Shown here: positions 16,511 through 24,469 of the stretch, piece by piece | Layout of the letters: every line of letters starts with the position of its first letter | Numbering within the stretch: position 1 is the first letter of the stretch | Program-made: the position numbers and the translations under genes | Origin: RUG708 sp050946535 | GTDB lineage: Bacteria > Bacillota > Clostridia > Peptostreptococcales > Anaerovoracaceae | Direction of reading: 5' to 3' | NCBI GenBank assembly: GCA_050946535.1 | Contig: JBMNUZ010000005.1 | Coordinates: 59,230 to 123,229, forward strand | Length of the DNA stretch: 64,000 nt | Notes under the pieces: model-generated | Seen by the model: only the letters and a program-made list of their open reading frames with translations | Told to the model about the DNA's origin: nothing | Database searches by the model: none

Positions 16511-17830
16511 ATGAGTGACTGGAGACAGACTTATATGGATAAGCTGTGCACAGCGGATGAGGCTGTACAGTCCATCAAAGACGGCAAGCGCGTTCTGATC
16601 GCGGGTGCTGCGTCCAGGCCCGAGTGTCTCGTAAGAGCTCTTATCGCAAACGCCCAGGACTACAAAAAGGTGCGCATCATGCATGGTCTCAGCAGCGGCG
16701 GAGAGGAATACTGCAAGGAGGAGTACAAAGACAACTTCATCTTCGAATCTCTCTTCGCGTCCAAGGCAACGAGGAAATATATGAACAACGGCAATGTCAC
16801 CTACGTGCCTTGCTACTACTACGAACTTCCCCATTTCTTCAGGGATCATGTAATACCGATCAACGTTTTTATGGTTCAGGTCAGCAGGCCTGACAAATAC
16901 GGATATATGAGCACCGGAGTCAACGCCGACTTCATCCGTCAGGCTGTACAGGCGGCCGACATGGTCATGGTACAGGTCAACAACAAGGTTCCGTGGTGCG
17001 CTTCTCCTGGATGCATGATCCACACCGACGAAGTCACTCACATCATCGAATACAACGAACCTCTGCCGATCGCTCCGTCGAGGCCTTTCACCGAAGTCGA
17101 CAGGAAAATAGGCGAATACTGCGCTGAGCTGGTAAACGACGGCGACACGATCCAGATAGGCATAGGCAACATTCCGAACGCCATCTGCGAATGCCTCATG
17201 GACAAAAAAGATCTGGGCGTCCATTCCGAAATTCTGTCAGACGGACTCATGAAACTCTGGAAAGCAGGCGTCGTAAATAATTCGAAGAAAGGATTTGACA
17301 GAGACACGATGGTCGCCTGCTTCGCATATGGATCGCAGGATCTCTACGACCTGATCGATAAAAATCCGGCAATAAAACTGCAGAATTCAGAACGTACGAA
17401 CGACCCGAGAAACGTCGCCCGCTGCAAGAACTTCATCAGCATAAACACTTGCATAGAAGTCGATATCATGGGCCAGGTGGTCTCAGGAACATCAGGGCTC
17501 AAGCTCATAAGCGGCGCCGGCGGCCAGCTCGACTTCGTCCGCGGAGCCGACATGTCGTTCGACGGCAAGGGCCGTTCCGTCGTAGCCTTCACTTCGACGT
17601 ACGAAAAGAACGGAAAGCGCTCGTCGCGCATACTCCCTCACATCACGACAGGATCGTCTGTCACAGTTCCGCGCCAGGACACGGACTATTTCGTGACCGA
17701 ATACGGCATTGCGCGGATCAAAGGAAAGAATCTGAAGGACAGAGCCCGCGCGCTCATAGGAATAGCTCATCCTGACTACAGGGATATGCTCATCGAAGAT
17801 TTCGAACGCAGATACAAGGTAAAGTACTGA
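16511..17830 (+). CDS. Acetyl-CoA hydrolase/transferase-family CoA-transferase (Cat1/AbfT-like), copy 1
   Basis: The 439-residue protein belongs to the family of 4-hydroxybutyrate, butyrate and succinate CoA-transferases that move CoA between acyl-CoA and acetate through a glutamyl-CoA intermediate. The catalytic glutamate is E240 in LGVHSEILSDG. The oxyanion/CoA loop IQIGIGNIPNAIC and the late SGTSGLKLISGAGGQ and FVTEYGIARIKGK motifs are present. It is cytoplasmic. A GGAGG site lies 8 nt before the ATG. It begins a three-gene unit: its stop is 1 bp before the ATG of holA. A role in fermentative acyl-CoA conversion is likely; which acid is used cannot be told. Confidence 0.9.
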   Translation: MSDWRQTYMDKLCTADEAVQSIKDGKRVLIAGAASRPECLVRALIANAQDYKKVRIMHGLSSGGEEYCKEEYKDNFIFESLFASKATRKYMNNGNVTYVPCYYYELPHFFRDHVIPINVFMVQVSRPDKYGYMSTGVNADFIRQAVQAADMVMVQVNNKVPWCASPGCMIHTDEVTHIIEYNEPLPIAPSRPFTEVDRKIGEYCAELVNDGDTIQIGIGNIPNAICECLMDKKDLGVHSEILSDGLMKLWKAGVVNNSKKGFDRDTMVACFAYGSQDLYDLIDKNPAIKLQNSERTNDPRNVARCKNFISINTCIEVDIMGQVVSGTSGLKLISGAGGQLDFVRGADMSFDGKGRSVVAFTSTYEKNGKRSSRILPHITTGSSVTVPRQDTDYFVTEYGIARIKGKNLKDRARALIGIAHPDYRDMLIEDFERRYKVKY

Positions 17831-17831
17831 T

Positions 17832-18860
17832 ATGGCATGGAACAAGAACAACACACCCGGATATGAGACGGCACTCGAAGATCTGAAAAACGACACGATG
17901 CCGTCCGTCGTCGTGCTTCACGGCAGAGAGGATTACCTGATCCGCTGGATGACCGGACAGATCGTCTCCAGTTACGTCGAGGAGTCCGTAAAGATGTTCG
18001 ACTACGCCGACTTCGACAGCATGTCTCTCGACTCGGCTCAGCCCGTCATAGACGCATGCGAAATGCTGCCTGTAATGTCCCGGAGAAAAGTCGTGAGAGT
18101 CTCAGACATCGGTTCGAAACATCCGGCGCTCAAAGATCTCACCGAATACGTGAAAAACGTACCTGACACGACGATTCTCCTCTTCACGATGCCCGACGTT
18201 TCTGCGGCCGGAAAGGCGTTCAGCGATGCTGTCTCTTCCGCAGGAAAGATCTACGATTTCTCGAAGCTCCAGCCCAAAACGCTGAGGGCTTTCGTCAGAA
18301 AGTATCTCAAGAAGGGCGGCGTAAGCTTCACACCCGACATCGTGGAGCTGATCATCGACATCTCTGGATACTACGACAAAGATTCAGACTACACTCTCGA
18401 CAATTTCAGAAGCGACATCGAGAAGATCTCGCTTTACGCGGCGGGTTCGCAGGTTACGGCTGAAGATGTAGAAGACATCGTGCTCGGCAACGAGGAAAAA
18501 TACGTGTTTGCTCTCACCGACGCCGTCAACAAGGGACACAAGTCGGATGCCATAAAGATTCTCAATTCCATACTTTCACACGGAGGCGACGAATTCAAGC
18601 TTCTCGGCCTCCTCTGCTCTCAGTACGAAATCATGATGCTGATGCAGGAAAGCGCAGAGCATCGCGTGAACCGCAGCTACCTGACCGGCACACTGAAGAT
18701 AAACAGCAGAAGAATGAACATGCTGTCAGGGCCCGCCTCCAGGTACACTTCGCGCGAACTCAAGCAGATCCTTCTGAAGGCATATGACATAGACAGGAAC
18801 GTAAAACTCGGCGTGATGGACGCGAAACTCGGTCTCGAGATGTTCATCGCCGGGATATGA
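17832..18860 (+). CDS. holA: DNA polymerase III, delta subunit
   Basis: The delta subunit opens the beta sliding clamp and forms part of the clamp loader. The 342-residue length fits. The N-terminus (VVVLHGREDYLIRWMT) resembles the AAA-like start of Firmicutes HolA, and the C-terminal region around LGNEEKYVFALTDAVNKG and YDIDRNVKLG is characteristic. In many Firmicutes holA directly follows comEC; here a CoA-transferase gene has come between, and a second one follows. The ATG is 1 bp after the preceding stop, so translation is coupled. Confidence 0.92.
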   Translation: MAWNKNNTPGYETALEDLKNDTMPSVVVLHGREDYLIRWMTGQIVSSYVEESVKMFDYADFDSMSLDSAQPVIDACEMLPVMSRRKVVRVSDIGSKHPALKDLTEYVKNVPDTTILLFTMPDVSAAGKAFSDAVSSAGKIYDFSKLQPKTLRAFVRKYLKKGGVSFTPDIVELIIDISGYYDKDSDYTLDNFRSDIEKISLYAAGSQVTAEDVEDIVLGNEEKYVFALTDAVNKGHKSDAIKILNSILSHGGDEFKLLGLLCSQYEIMMLMQESAEHRVNRSYLTGTLKINSRRMNMLSGPASRYTSRELKQILLKAYDIDRNVKLGVMDAKLGLEMFIAGI

Positions 18861-18891
18861 TAAATAATTCGGATAATTCGGAGGTTTTTTT

Positions 18892-20211
18892 ATGCAGAAC
18901 TGGCAGGAGTACTACAACAGCAACAAATGCACGGCCGAAGAAGCCGTGGAGCTGATACATTCCGGCGACCACGTGGTAATAGGTCACAACGTAGCCGAGC
19001 CGCAGGCTCTGATCAGCGCAATGGTCGAGAATCACGACGCCTACCGCAACGTCCACATTCACCACATGCAGTCTCTCGGAAAGGGCGAATACACACGTCC
19101 CGAATACAAAGACAACTTCCACTTCGACGGATGGTTCCTGAGCGGCGGCACGAGGCAGTGCGTCGCCGACGGCTACGGCGACGTGACACCGAACCACTAT
19201 TCGGAAGTCGACAAATTCTTCGATGAAGGTCTTTTCAAAGCAGATGTAGCCATGGTCACCGTCACTCCGCCTAACGACAAGGGCTACGTAAGCCTCGGCG
19301 TATCTATCGACTACACGATGGCCGCCGTAAAGCACGCAGACCGTGTAATAGCTCAGGTCAACAGCAACATGCCTGTCACGATGGGCAACACATTCGTTCA
19401 TGTAACGGAAATAGACAGATTCGTCGAATGCGACCAGCCTCTGCCAGAGCTCATTCTTCCGGAGCTCACCGAAAAAGAGCTGGCTATCGGGGAATACTGC
19501 GCTTCGCTCATACCCGACAGAGCGACGATCTCAGTCGGCATTGGAACCATTCCTGCCGCAGTCTGCCATTCGCTCAAGAACAAGCACGACCTCGGAGTAT
19601 TCACGGACATGATCTCCGACAGCATGGTTGAGCTCGCCGAAGAAGGCGTAATCACAGGCAAATACTGCACGACGTGGCCCGGCAAAATGTGCACGTCTTT
19701 TGTAATGGGTTCGCAGAAGCTCTACGATTTCGTGAATCTGAACCCGTACGTTTTCTTCATGTCTGCCACCTACTGCAACCATCCGTTCAGAATCGCACAG
19801 CAGTCGAACATGTGCATAATAAACTCGGCCGTGAGCGTAGACCTGATGGGCCAGATCGCTTCCACAAGCATAGGCGAATATCAGTTCAGCGGCGCGGGCG
19901 GCCAGCCGAGCCTCAACTTAGGTGCCGCGCTCTCTACGGACCACCACGGCAAGAGCATCATAGCCATGACGTCGAGCGTCCCTGATTTTTCGGGGAAGGT
20001 CGTTTCGAAGATCACGCCTTTCATAGAAGACGGCGCCGACGTCACCCTGACAAGAGAAGACGCCGACTATATAGTCACCGAGAATGGAATAGCCCATCTC
20101 AAGGGCAAATCGCTTCCTGAGCGCTCCAGAGCCCTTATAGAGATAGCAGATCCGAACTTCAGGGCAGAGCTCATAGAAGAATACGAAAAAAGATATCACG
20201 CCAAATACTGA
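18892..20211 (+). CDS. Acetyl-CoA hydrolase/transferase-family CoA-transferase, copy 2 with Asp at the catalytic Glu position
   Basis: This 439-residue paralogue has the same length as the gene at 16511. It keeps the CoA loop (ISVGIGTIPAAVC), the GAGGQPSLN segment and the IVTENGIAHLKGK end. However, the residue aligned with the catalytic Glu of this family is Asp239 (LGVFTDMISDS, codon 19606-19608). Either the loop is shifted and another acidic residue serves, or activity or specificity is changed. A GGAGG site precedes the ATG by 8 nt. The gene is 31 bp after holA and ends before a bidirectional terminator. Duplication of the first CoA-transferase around holA, followed by divergence, is a reasonable inference. 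Confidence 0.88.
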   Translation: MQNWQEYYNSNKCTAEEAVELIHSGDHVVIGHNVAEPQALISAMVENHDAYRNVHIHHMQSLGKGEYTRPEYKDNFHFDGWFLSGGTRQCVADGYGDVTPNHYSEVDKFFDEGLFKADVAMVTVTPPNDKGYVSLGVSIDYTMAAVKHADRVIAQVNSNMPVTMGNTFVHVTEIDRFVECDQPLPELILPELTEKELAIGEYCASLIPDRATISVGIGTIPAAVCHSLKNKHDLGVFTDMISDSMVELAEEGVITGKYCTTWPGKMCTSFVMGSQKLYDFVNLNPYVFFMSATYCNHPFRIAQQSNMCIINSAVSVDLMGQIASTSIGEYQFSGAGGQPSLNLGAALSTDHHGKSIIAMTSSVPDFSGKVVSKITPFIEDGADVTLTREDADYIVTENGIAHLKGKSLPERSRALIEIADPNFRAELIEEYEKRYHAKY

Positions 20212-20314
20212 CCTCACAGCCGTGCCGGAGCTGCCCGGCTGATCCAGTCGGTTTTATCCGGTTTCATCTGGTCCTGCACTAATTGTCCGGTCTTGCGAAT
20301 GACCCGGTTTCATA

Positions 20315-20425
20315 CAAAAAAATATCCCCGCTGCCGTTACTCAGGCACCGTTTTCCGCAGCCTCATGTCATGTATAACATGGCTGAGCGCAGAAGAGCGG
20401 CCGCCTGACCGGCAGCGGGGTTTTG
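20315..20425. terminator. Long bidirectional terminator between convergent genes
   Basis: A perfect 10-bp outer stem pairs 20326-20335 (CCCCGCTGCC) with 20411-20420. It encloses a second TCAGG/CCTGA pairing and a small CATGT/ACATG hairpin. T-runs flank it in both directions (20421-20424 on plus, A-run 20315-20322 for minus). It separates the CoA-transferase operon from cls. Confidence 0.8.
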
Positions 20426-20460
20426 TATTCTATTTTCGTTCCCAGCACCAGCACCTGCTC

Positions 20461-22068
20461 TTACAGCAGCGGCGCGAACACCCTCAGTATGCTTGTAAAG
20501 ATCGTAAAGAACACCGTCCAGCTGTCTATCTTCTCAAGCGTGATCTCGCTGCACTTCGCCAGCGTCTTCGAGAAATCGTCCTCGATATCTGCGATCGCCG
20601 AATTCTTATACATCAGGCAGGCGCATTCGTAGTGCAGATACAGGCTCCTGTAGTCGAGGTTCACCGTGCCGGTCGCGCAGATCGTCGTATCGGCAGCCAC
20701 CATCTTGGTATGCACAAATCCCGGAGTGTACTCGAAGATATGAACGCCGGCCCTGATCAGCTCGCGGTAATACGATTTCGACACGAGGTTTATCAGCTTC
20801 TTGTCCGGTATATGAGGCATTATCAGATTCACCTCGACGCCCGTCTTCGCAGCGTGCTTCAGCGCGTGCAGAATGTTGTTGTCCGGTATCAGATAAGGCG
20901 TCATGATATCTATGTGATTCGTCGCCCCGTTTATGATATCGAGGTATACGTTTTCGGCCACACCATCCTGCCTGTTCGGACCGTCGGCGTACGGAATCAC
21001 GAATCCGTCCGTATCGAGATCAGGCTTCCTGAAACTGTCGACGTTCAGATATTCCTTGTACCCCTCCGCCTTGTCGATTTCCTTTGTCGCGTTCCACATC
21101 TGCAGGAACATGAGCGTGTAATTCCTTACGGCGTCGCCGCGCAGCATGAATGCATTGTCCTTCCACGTACCGAAACGTTTGAATTCATTGATGTACTCGT
21201 CGGCCAGATTAATGCCCCCGCTGAACGCCACCTTGCCGTCTATGACCATGATCTTCCTGTGATCTCTGTTGTTGTAATACGTCGATATGAACGGCCTGAT
21301 AGGGGCGAACACGTGTGACATGATCCCCTTGTTGTGAAGCTTTTTATAATAGCGTCTCGGAAGCGTCCAGAGGCAGCCCATGTCGTCGTACATCACGCGC
21401 ACCTCCACGCCCTCGTTCACCTTGCGCTCGAGAATGTCGAGGATCGTATCCCAGAAATGCCCCGGGGCGATAATGAAATATTCAATGAATATGAATTCCT
21501 CCGCCTTTTCGAGCTCCGCGCACATGTCTTCGAAGACATCGTCGCCGATCGGGTAGTATTTGACCTCCGTGTTGTCGAAGCACGGAAATCCGCCCGTCGT
21601 TTCAAGGTATTTGACGACTTTCTGCAAACCCTTGTCACCCTCGGCCACCCTGTCGCGCACCGGCAGCGGCGTGACCGAATATTCCTTCGACTCTTCGATC
21701 TTCATATTGATCTTGTGAAGCGGCCTCTTGTCGAGCGGGTTCAAGTGCGTGAGTATGTAAATTACAAGCCCTGCCACCGGCAGCACGGCCACGATGATCG
21801 ACCATGAAAGCTTGTACGCTTCGTTCTTCTTGCTGTTCAGTATCACTATTATGACGACGCCCGCTAGTATATTACATCCGAGACTGAAGTATTTCCAGTA
21901 TCCGCTCAGCCAGTTCAGCCCCACATAAAGAAAGTAGCACTGCACCGCTATGAGGATGGCTATGAGCATGATACGGCTGAAGAGTATCTTCAGAATTACT
22001 TTCAGAAACGGCTCTTTTACTTTTTTCACGTTCGACTTTAAAGCCTCACGCATTTCGTCTGTATCCAT
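20461..22068 (-). CDS. cls: Cardiolipin synthase
   Basis: Cls condenses two phosphatidylglycerol molecules to cardiolipin and glycerol at the membrane. Two phospholipase-D HKD motifs are seen: HRKIMVIDGKVAFSGG and HTKMVAADTTICATGT. The N-terminal region has hydrophobic segments after a short cytoplasmic start (about residues 27-110). The chain of about 535 residues is slightly longer than Bacillus ClsA but in the normal range. I place the start at the ATG at 22068 with an AGGAC site upstream; a GTG one codon earlier is possible. The gene stands alone and converges with the CoA-transferase unit. Confidence 0.92.
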   Translation of the reverse strand: MDTDEMREALKSNVKKVKEPFLKVILKILFSRIMLIAILIAVQCYFLYVGLNWLSGYWKYFSLGCNILAGVVIIVILNSKKNEAYKLSWSIIVAVLPVAGLVIYILTHLNPLDKRPLHKINMKIEESKEYSVTPLPVRDRVAEGDKGLQKVVKYLETTGGFPCFDNTEVKYYPIGDDVFEDMCAELEKAEEFIFIEYFIIAPGHFWDTILDILERKVNEGVEVRVMYDDMGCLWTLPRRYYKKLHNKGIMSHVFAPIRPFISTYYNNRDHRKIMVIDGKVAFSGGINLADEYINEFKRFGTWKDNAFMLRGDAVRNYTLMFLQMWNATKEIDKAEGYKEYLNVDSFRKPDLDTDGFVIPYADGPNRQDGVAENVYLDIINGATNHIDIMTPYLIPDNNILHALKHAAKTGVEVNLIMPHIPDKKLINLVSKSYYRELIRAGVHIFEYTPGFVHTKMVAADTTICATGTVNLDYRSLYLHYECACLMYKNSAIADIEDDFSKTLAKCSEITLEKIDSWTVFFTIFTSILRVFAPLL

Positions 22069-22111
22069 CACTAACGTCCTGATTTCTCTTAAATAACTGA
22101 TAACTGATTAT

Positions 22112-22140
22112 ACTATACTACCCGCAATCATTCCATTCAA
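22112..22140 (-). promoter_or_regulatory. Probable cls promoter
   Basis: Minus-strand TTGAAT (22140-22135), 17-bp spacer, TATAGT (22117-22112), about 44 bp upstream of the ATG. Confidence 0.45.
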
Positions 22141-22154
22141 ATACCTATGGCAAT

Positions 22155-22198
22155 TAAAAAACCGGATCCTCCTTGCGCGAAGCACTGGAGAAATCCGG
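22155..22198 (-). terminator. Terminator of cysK
   Basis: Minus-strand stem CCGGATTTCTCC/GGAGGATCCGG followed by TTTTTT, 25 bp beyond the cysK stop. Confidence 0.88.
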
Positions 22199-22222
22199 CA
22201 ATATATGCTTATTCAGTAAAAT

Positions 22223-23152
22223 TTATTCGAAAAGCGGAGTCGAGATGTATCTGTCGCCGCCGTCAGGGAGCAGAACTACGATGGTCTTTCCTTCGTTTTC
22301 AGGTCTCTTTGCGAGCTGAACCGCAGCCCATACTGCAGCACCCGATGAAATTCCGATGAGCACGCCTTCCGAGCCGTTAACCTGCTTGCCCATGTCGAAC
22401 GCGTCTTCGTTCGTTACAGGAATAACCTCGTCGTAAATCTTCGTATTGAGGGTGTCAGGAACGAACCCTGCGCCGATTCCCTGAATCTTGTGGGAACCGC
22501 CCTTGCCCGTCGAAAGTACAGGTGAAGAAGCCGGCTCTACCGCGTAAACCTTTACTTCAGGCTTCTGCCACTTGAGGTACTCGCCTACACCCGTGATCGT
22601 GCCGCCTGTGCCTACGCCTGCTACGAAGATGTCAACAGCACCTTCCGTATCGCTGTAGATTTCAGGACCAGTTGTTTCCCTGTGAGCCTTAGGGTTGACC
22701 GGATTTACGAACTGGCCAGGAATGAAGCTCTTCGGATCTTCTTTCGCGAGCTCGTCTGCCTTGGCGATAGCGCCCTTCATGCCCTTTGAGCCTTCTGTAA
22801 GCACGAGCTCAGCGCCGTACGCCTGCATCATCTTTCTGCGCTCGATAGACATCGTCTCAGGCATTACGATCTTGATTTTATATCCTCTCGCGGCTGCAAC
22901 TGCTGCCAGACCAATGCCGGTGTTGCCCGAAGTCGGCTCTATGATAGTGTAGCCGGGCTTGAGTTTTCCGGTTTTTTCAGCGTCGTCGATCATAGCCTTT
23001 GCGATTCTGTCCTTTACGCTGCCTGCCGGGTTGAAATATTCCAGCTTGCCGAGGATCTTCGCCTTGAGGCCGTATTTCTTTTCGATATGAGTTAATTCAA
23101 GCAGCGGAGTGCCGCCGATGAGCTGATCCGCCGAAGTGTAGACTTTTGCCAT
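22223..23152 (-). CDS. cysK: Cysteine synthase (O-acetylserine sulfhydrylase)
   Basis: CysK makes cysteine from O-acetylserine and sulfide with pyridoxal phosphate. The PLP lysine lies in NPAGSVKDRIAKAMI. The substrate loop PTSGNTGIGLA and the phosphate-binding GVGTGGTITGVG follow, and a C-terminal GISSGAAVWAA matches the family. Length (about 309 residues) is standard. I use the ATG at 23152 with a GGAG site 9 nt upstream; a TTG two codons earlier is less likely. An Rrf2 regulator gene lies immediately upstream on the same strand, about 220 bp away, with a consensus promoter between them. Confidence 0.96.
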   Translation of the reverse strand: MAKVYTSADQLIGGTPLLELTHIEKKYGLKAKILGKLEYFNPAGSVKDRIAKAMIDDAEKTGKLKPGYTIIEPTSGNTGIGLAAVAAARGYKIKIVMPETMSIERRKMMQAYGAELVLTEGSKGMKGAIAKADELAKEDPKSFIPGQFVNPVNPKAHRETTGPEIYSDTEGAVDIFVAGVGTGGTITGVGEYLKWQKPEVKVYAVEPASSPVLSTGKGGSHKIQGIGAGFVPDTLNTKIYDEVIPVTNEDAFDMGKQVNGSEGVLIGISSGAAVWAAVQLAKRPENEGKTIVVLLPDGGDRYISTPLFE

Positions 23153-23255
23153 TTTCAATTCTCCAATCGTTTTAAAAAAATTTTAGCAATAGTTGATTAT
23201 GTGATGTAAAATCTGCTTCTTAAAAACCTATTAACTAAATAGGATTTTCGAGATA

Positions 23256-23284
23256 ATTATATTGCACTAGTACCCGATTGTCAA
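23256..23284 (-). promoter_or_regulatory. cysK promoter with possible Rrf2-type operator
   Basis: Minus-strand TTGACA (23284-23279), 17-bp spacer, TATAAT (23261-23256). The spacer begins ATCGGGTAC, and TTGAC with CGGGTA is reminiscent of IscR-type sites, although the distance between the two halves is shorter than in the published type 1 sites. Operator assignment is only a suggestion; the promoter is well supported. Confidence 0.75.
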
Positions 23285-23370
23285 TTATAGTTATAACTTA
23301 TATCTATATATAAGCCGGATATATATAGACCTGCTGTATTATTCCGATCTCTGCACACTGCTGAATTCCG

Positions 23371-23814
23371 CTACATCTCCTGTCCAGCGAAATCCTCAGC
23401 CGACATAACTTCTCCGTCCATCATCTGCTGCAGAGTAATCCCGCCGAGGTACATCTCCATGAGCTTGTAGAGATTCTCGTAAATCGGCAGCGCCTTGCAG
23501 ATATCCCGCCTGCTGCATTCCGGCGCCCCTTCCCTGAGGCACGCCACCGGCGCCATCGTCCCGTTGGACGCGTTGAGTATCTCCCACGCGGTGTACTTAT
23601 CAGGCAGTCTCGTAAGCCTGTATCCGCCGCCTTTGCCTCTTACGCCTTCCACAAGGTCTGCCTTCACGAGCATCGAAATAATACTCTCCAGATATTTTTC
23701 ACTGACATTCTGCCTGTCGGCGACATCCTTAAGAGGCACGTAACCCATCGTATTCTGCTCCGCAATATCGATCATTACGCGGATCGCATATCTTCCTTTT
23801 GTAGAAATAAGCAT
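23371..23814 (-). CDS. Rrf2-family transcription regulator (IscR/CymR-like)
   Basis: The 147-residue protein starts MLISTKGRYAIRVMID, the standard Rrf2 winged-helix N-terminus. The recognition region is VADRQNVSEKYLESI and the wing is RGKGGGYRLT. A cysteine triad (C-X7-C-X5-C in CLREGAPECSRRDIC) resembles the iron-sulfur ligands of IscR/NsrR, so it may sense Fe-S status. CymR-type members instead act with CysK. The position next to cysK, and only a few genes from a cysteine desulfurase, allows either role. The ATG at 23814 is chosen for its GAGGAGA site; an upstream open frame continues through repeat DNA and is not the gene. Confidence 0.88.
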   Translation of the reverse strand: MLISTKGRYAIRVMIDIAEQNTMGYVPLKDVADRQNVSEKYLESIISMLVKADLVEGVRGKGGGYRLTRLPDKYTAWEILNASNGTMAPVACLREGAPECSRRDICKALPIYENLYKLMEMYLGGITLQQMMDGEVMSAEDFAGQEM

Positions 23815-23901
23815 CTGTCTCTCCTCTCTGTGCTCATTCACAAACAAACCGCACCAGACACTTTCCCAGCTGCAGCCCTCTGCAGGACCAGAACGGCATC
23901 C

Positions 23902-23946
23902 GCATAATCCAGCTTTGCATAATCCAGCTCTGCATAATCCTGCATG
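23902..23946. repeat. 15-bp tandem repeat, 3 copies, upstream of the Rrf2 gene
   Basis: Units at 23902, 23917 and 23932 share GCATAATCCAGC. It precedes the much longer 17-bp array. Confidence 0.8.
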
Positions 23947-23965
23947 AATTCCTTTTTCCGTCAGA

Positions 23966-24326
23966 CGATCCGCCGAAACAACGAAACCGTTGAAACAACT
24001 GATCCGCCGAAACAACAAATCCGCTGAATCAACGAAACCGCCGAATCAACTAAACCGTCGAAACAACTACTCCGTCGAAGCAACTAATCCGCCGAAACGA
24101 CGAAACCTCCGAAACAACAAATCCGCTGAATCAACGAAACCGCCGAAACAACGAAACCGTTGAAACAACTGAACCGTCGAAACAACTACTCCGCCGAAAC
24201 AACTAATCCGCCTAAACGACGAAACCGTTGAAACAACTGAACCGTCGAAACAACTACTCCGTTGAAACAACCAATCCGCTGAAATAACTAATCCGCTGAA
24301 ATAACTAATCCGTTTAAAAAGCTAAT
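23966..24326. repeat. 17-bp tandem array, 21 copies without indels
   Basis: The CCG at the core of each unit (consensus GAAACCGCCGAAACAAC) recurs every 17 bp exactly from 23970 to 24310, giving 21 units. Variants are ordered: the series of units 4-8 largely repeats seven units later, so a higher-order period of 119 bp is present. Because 17 is not a multiple of three it is not a protein repeat, although no stop codon interrupts some minus-strand frames. The array lies between the radical SAM gene terminator and the Rrf2 gene. Confidence 0.96.
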
Positions 24327-24329
24327 AGT

Positions 24330-24366
24330 AAAAAAGGCCGGCGGAACTGATTCACCCTGCCGGCCC
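24330..24366 (-). terminator. Terminator of the radical SAM gene
   Basis: Minus-strand stem GGGCCGGCAGG/CCGCCGGCC followed by TTTTTT, about 100 bp beyond the stop at 24470 and directly next to the 17-bp array. Confidence 0.87.
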
Positions 24367-24469
24367 ATTAATTCCACGCGTTTTCAGATCCGGACATCCG
24401 GGGGCTGACAAACAACTACGATTGAATTAATTATATTATATAATATTATCCTGTCTATTATTTTTATTT

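Noticed and set aside
24067..24270. A 67-codon minus-strand open frame in the 17-bp array
   Set aside because: It is open only because the repeat lacks stops in that strand; no ribosome site and no family resemblance.
23966..24326. CRISPR-like array
   Set aside because: The units are contiguous 17-mers without unique spacers, and no cas gene is present in the window.
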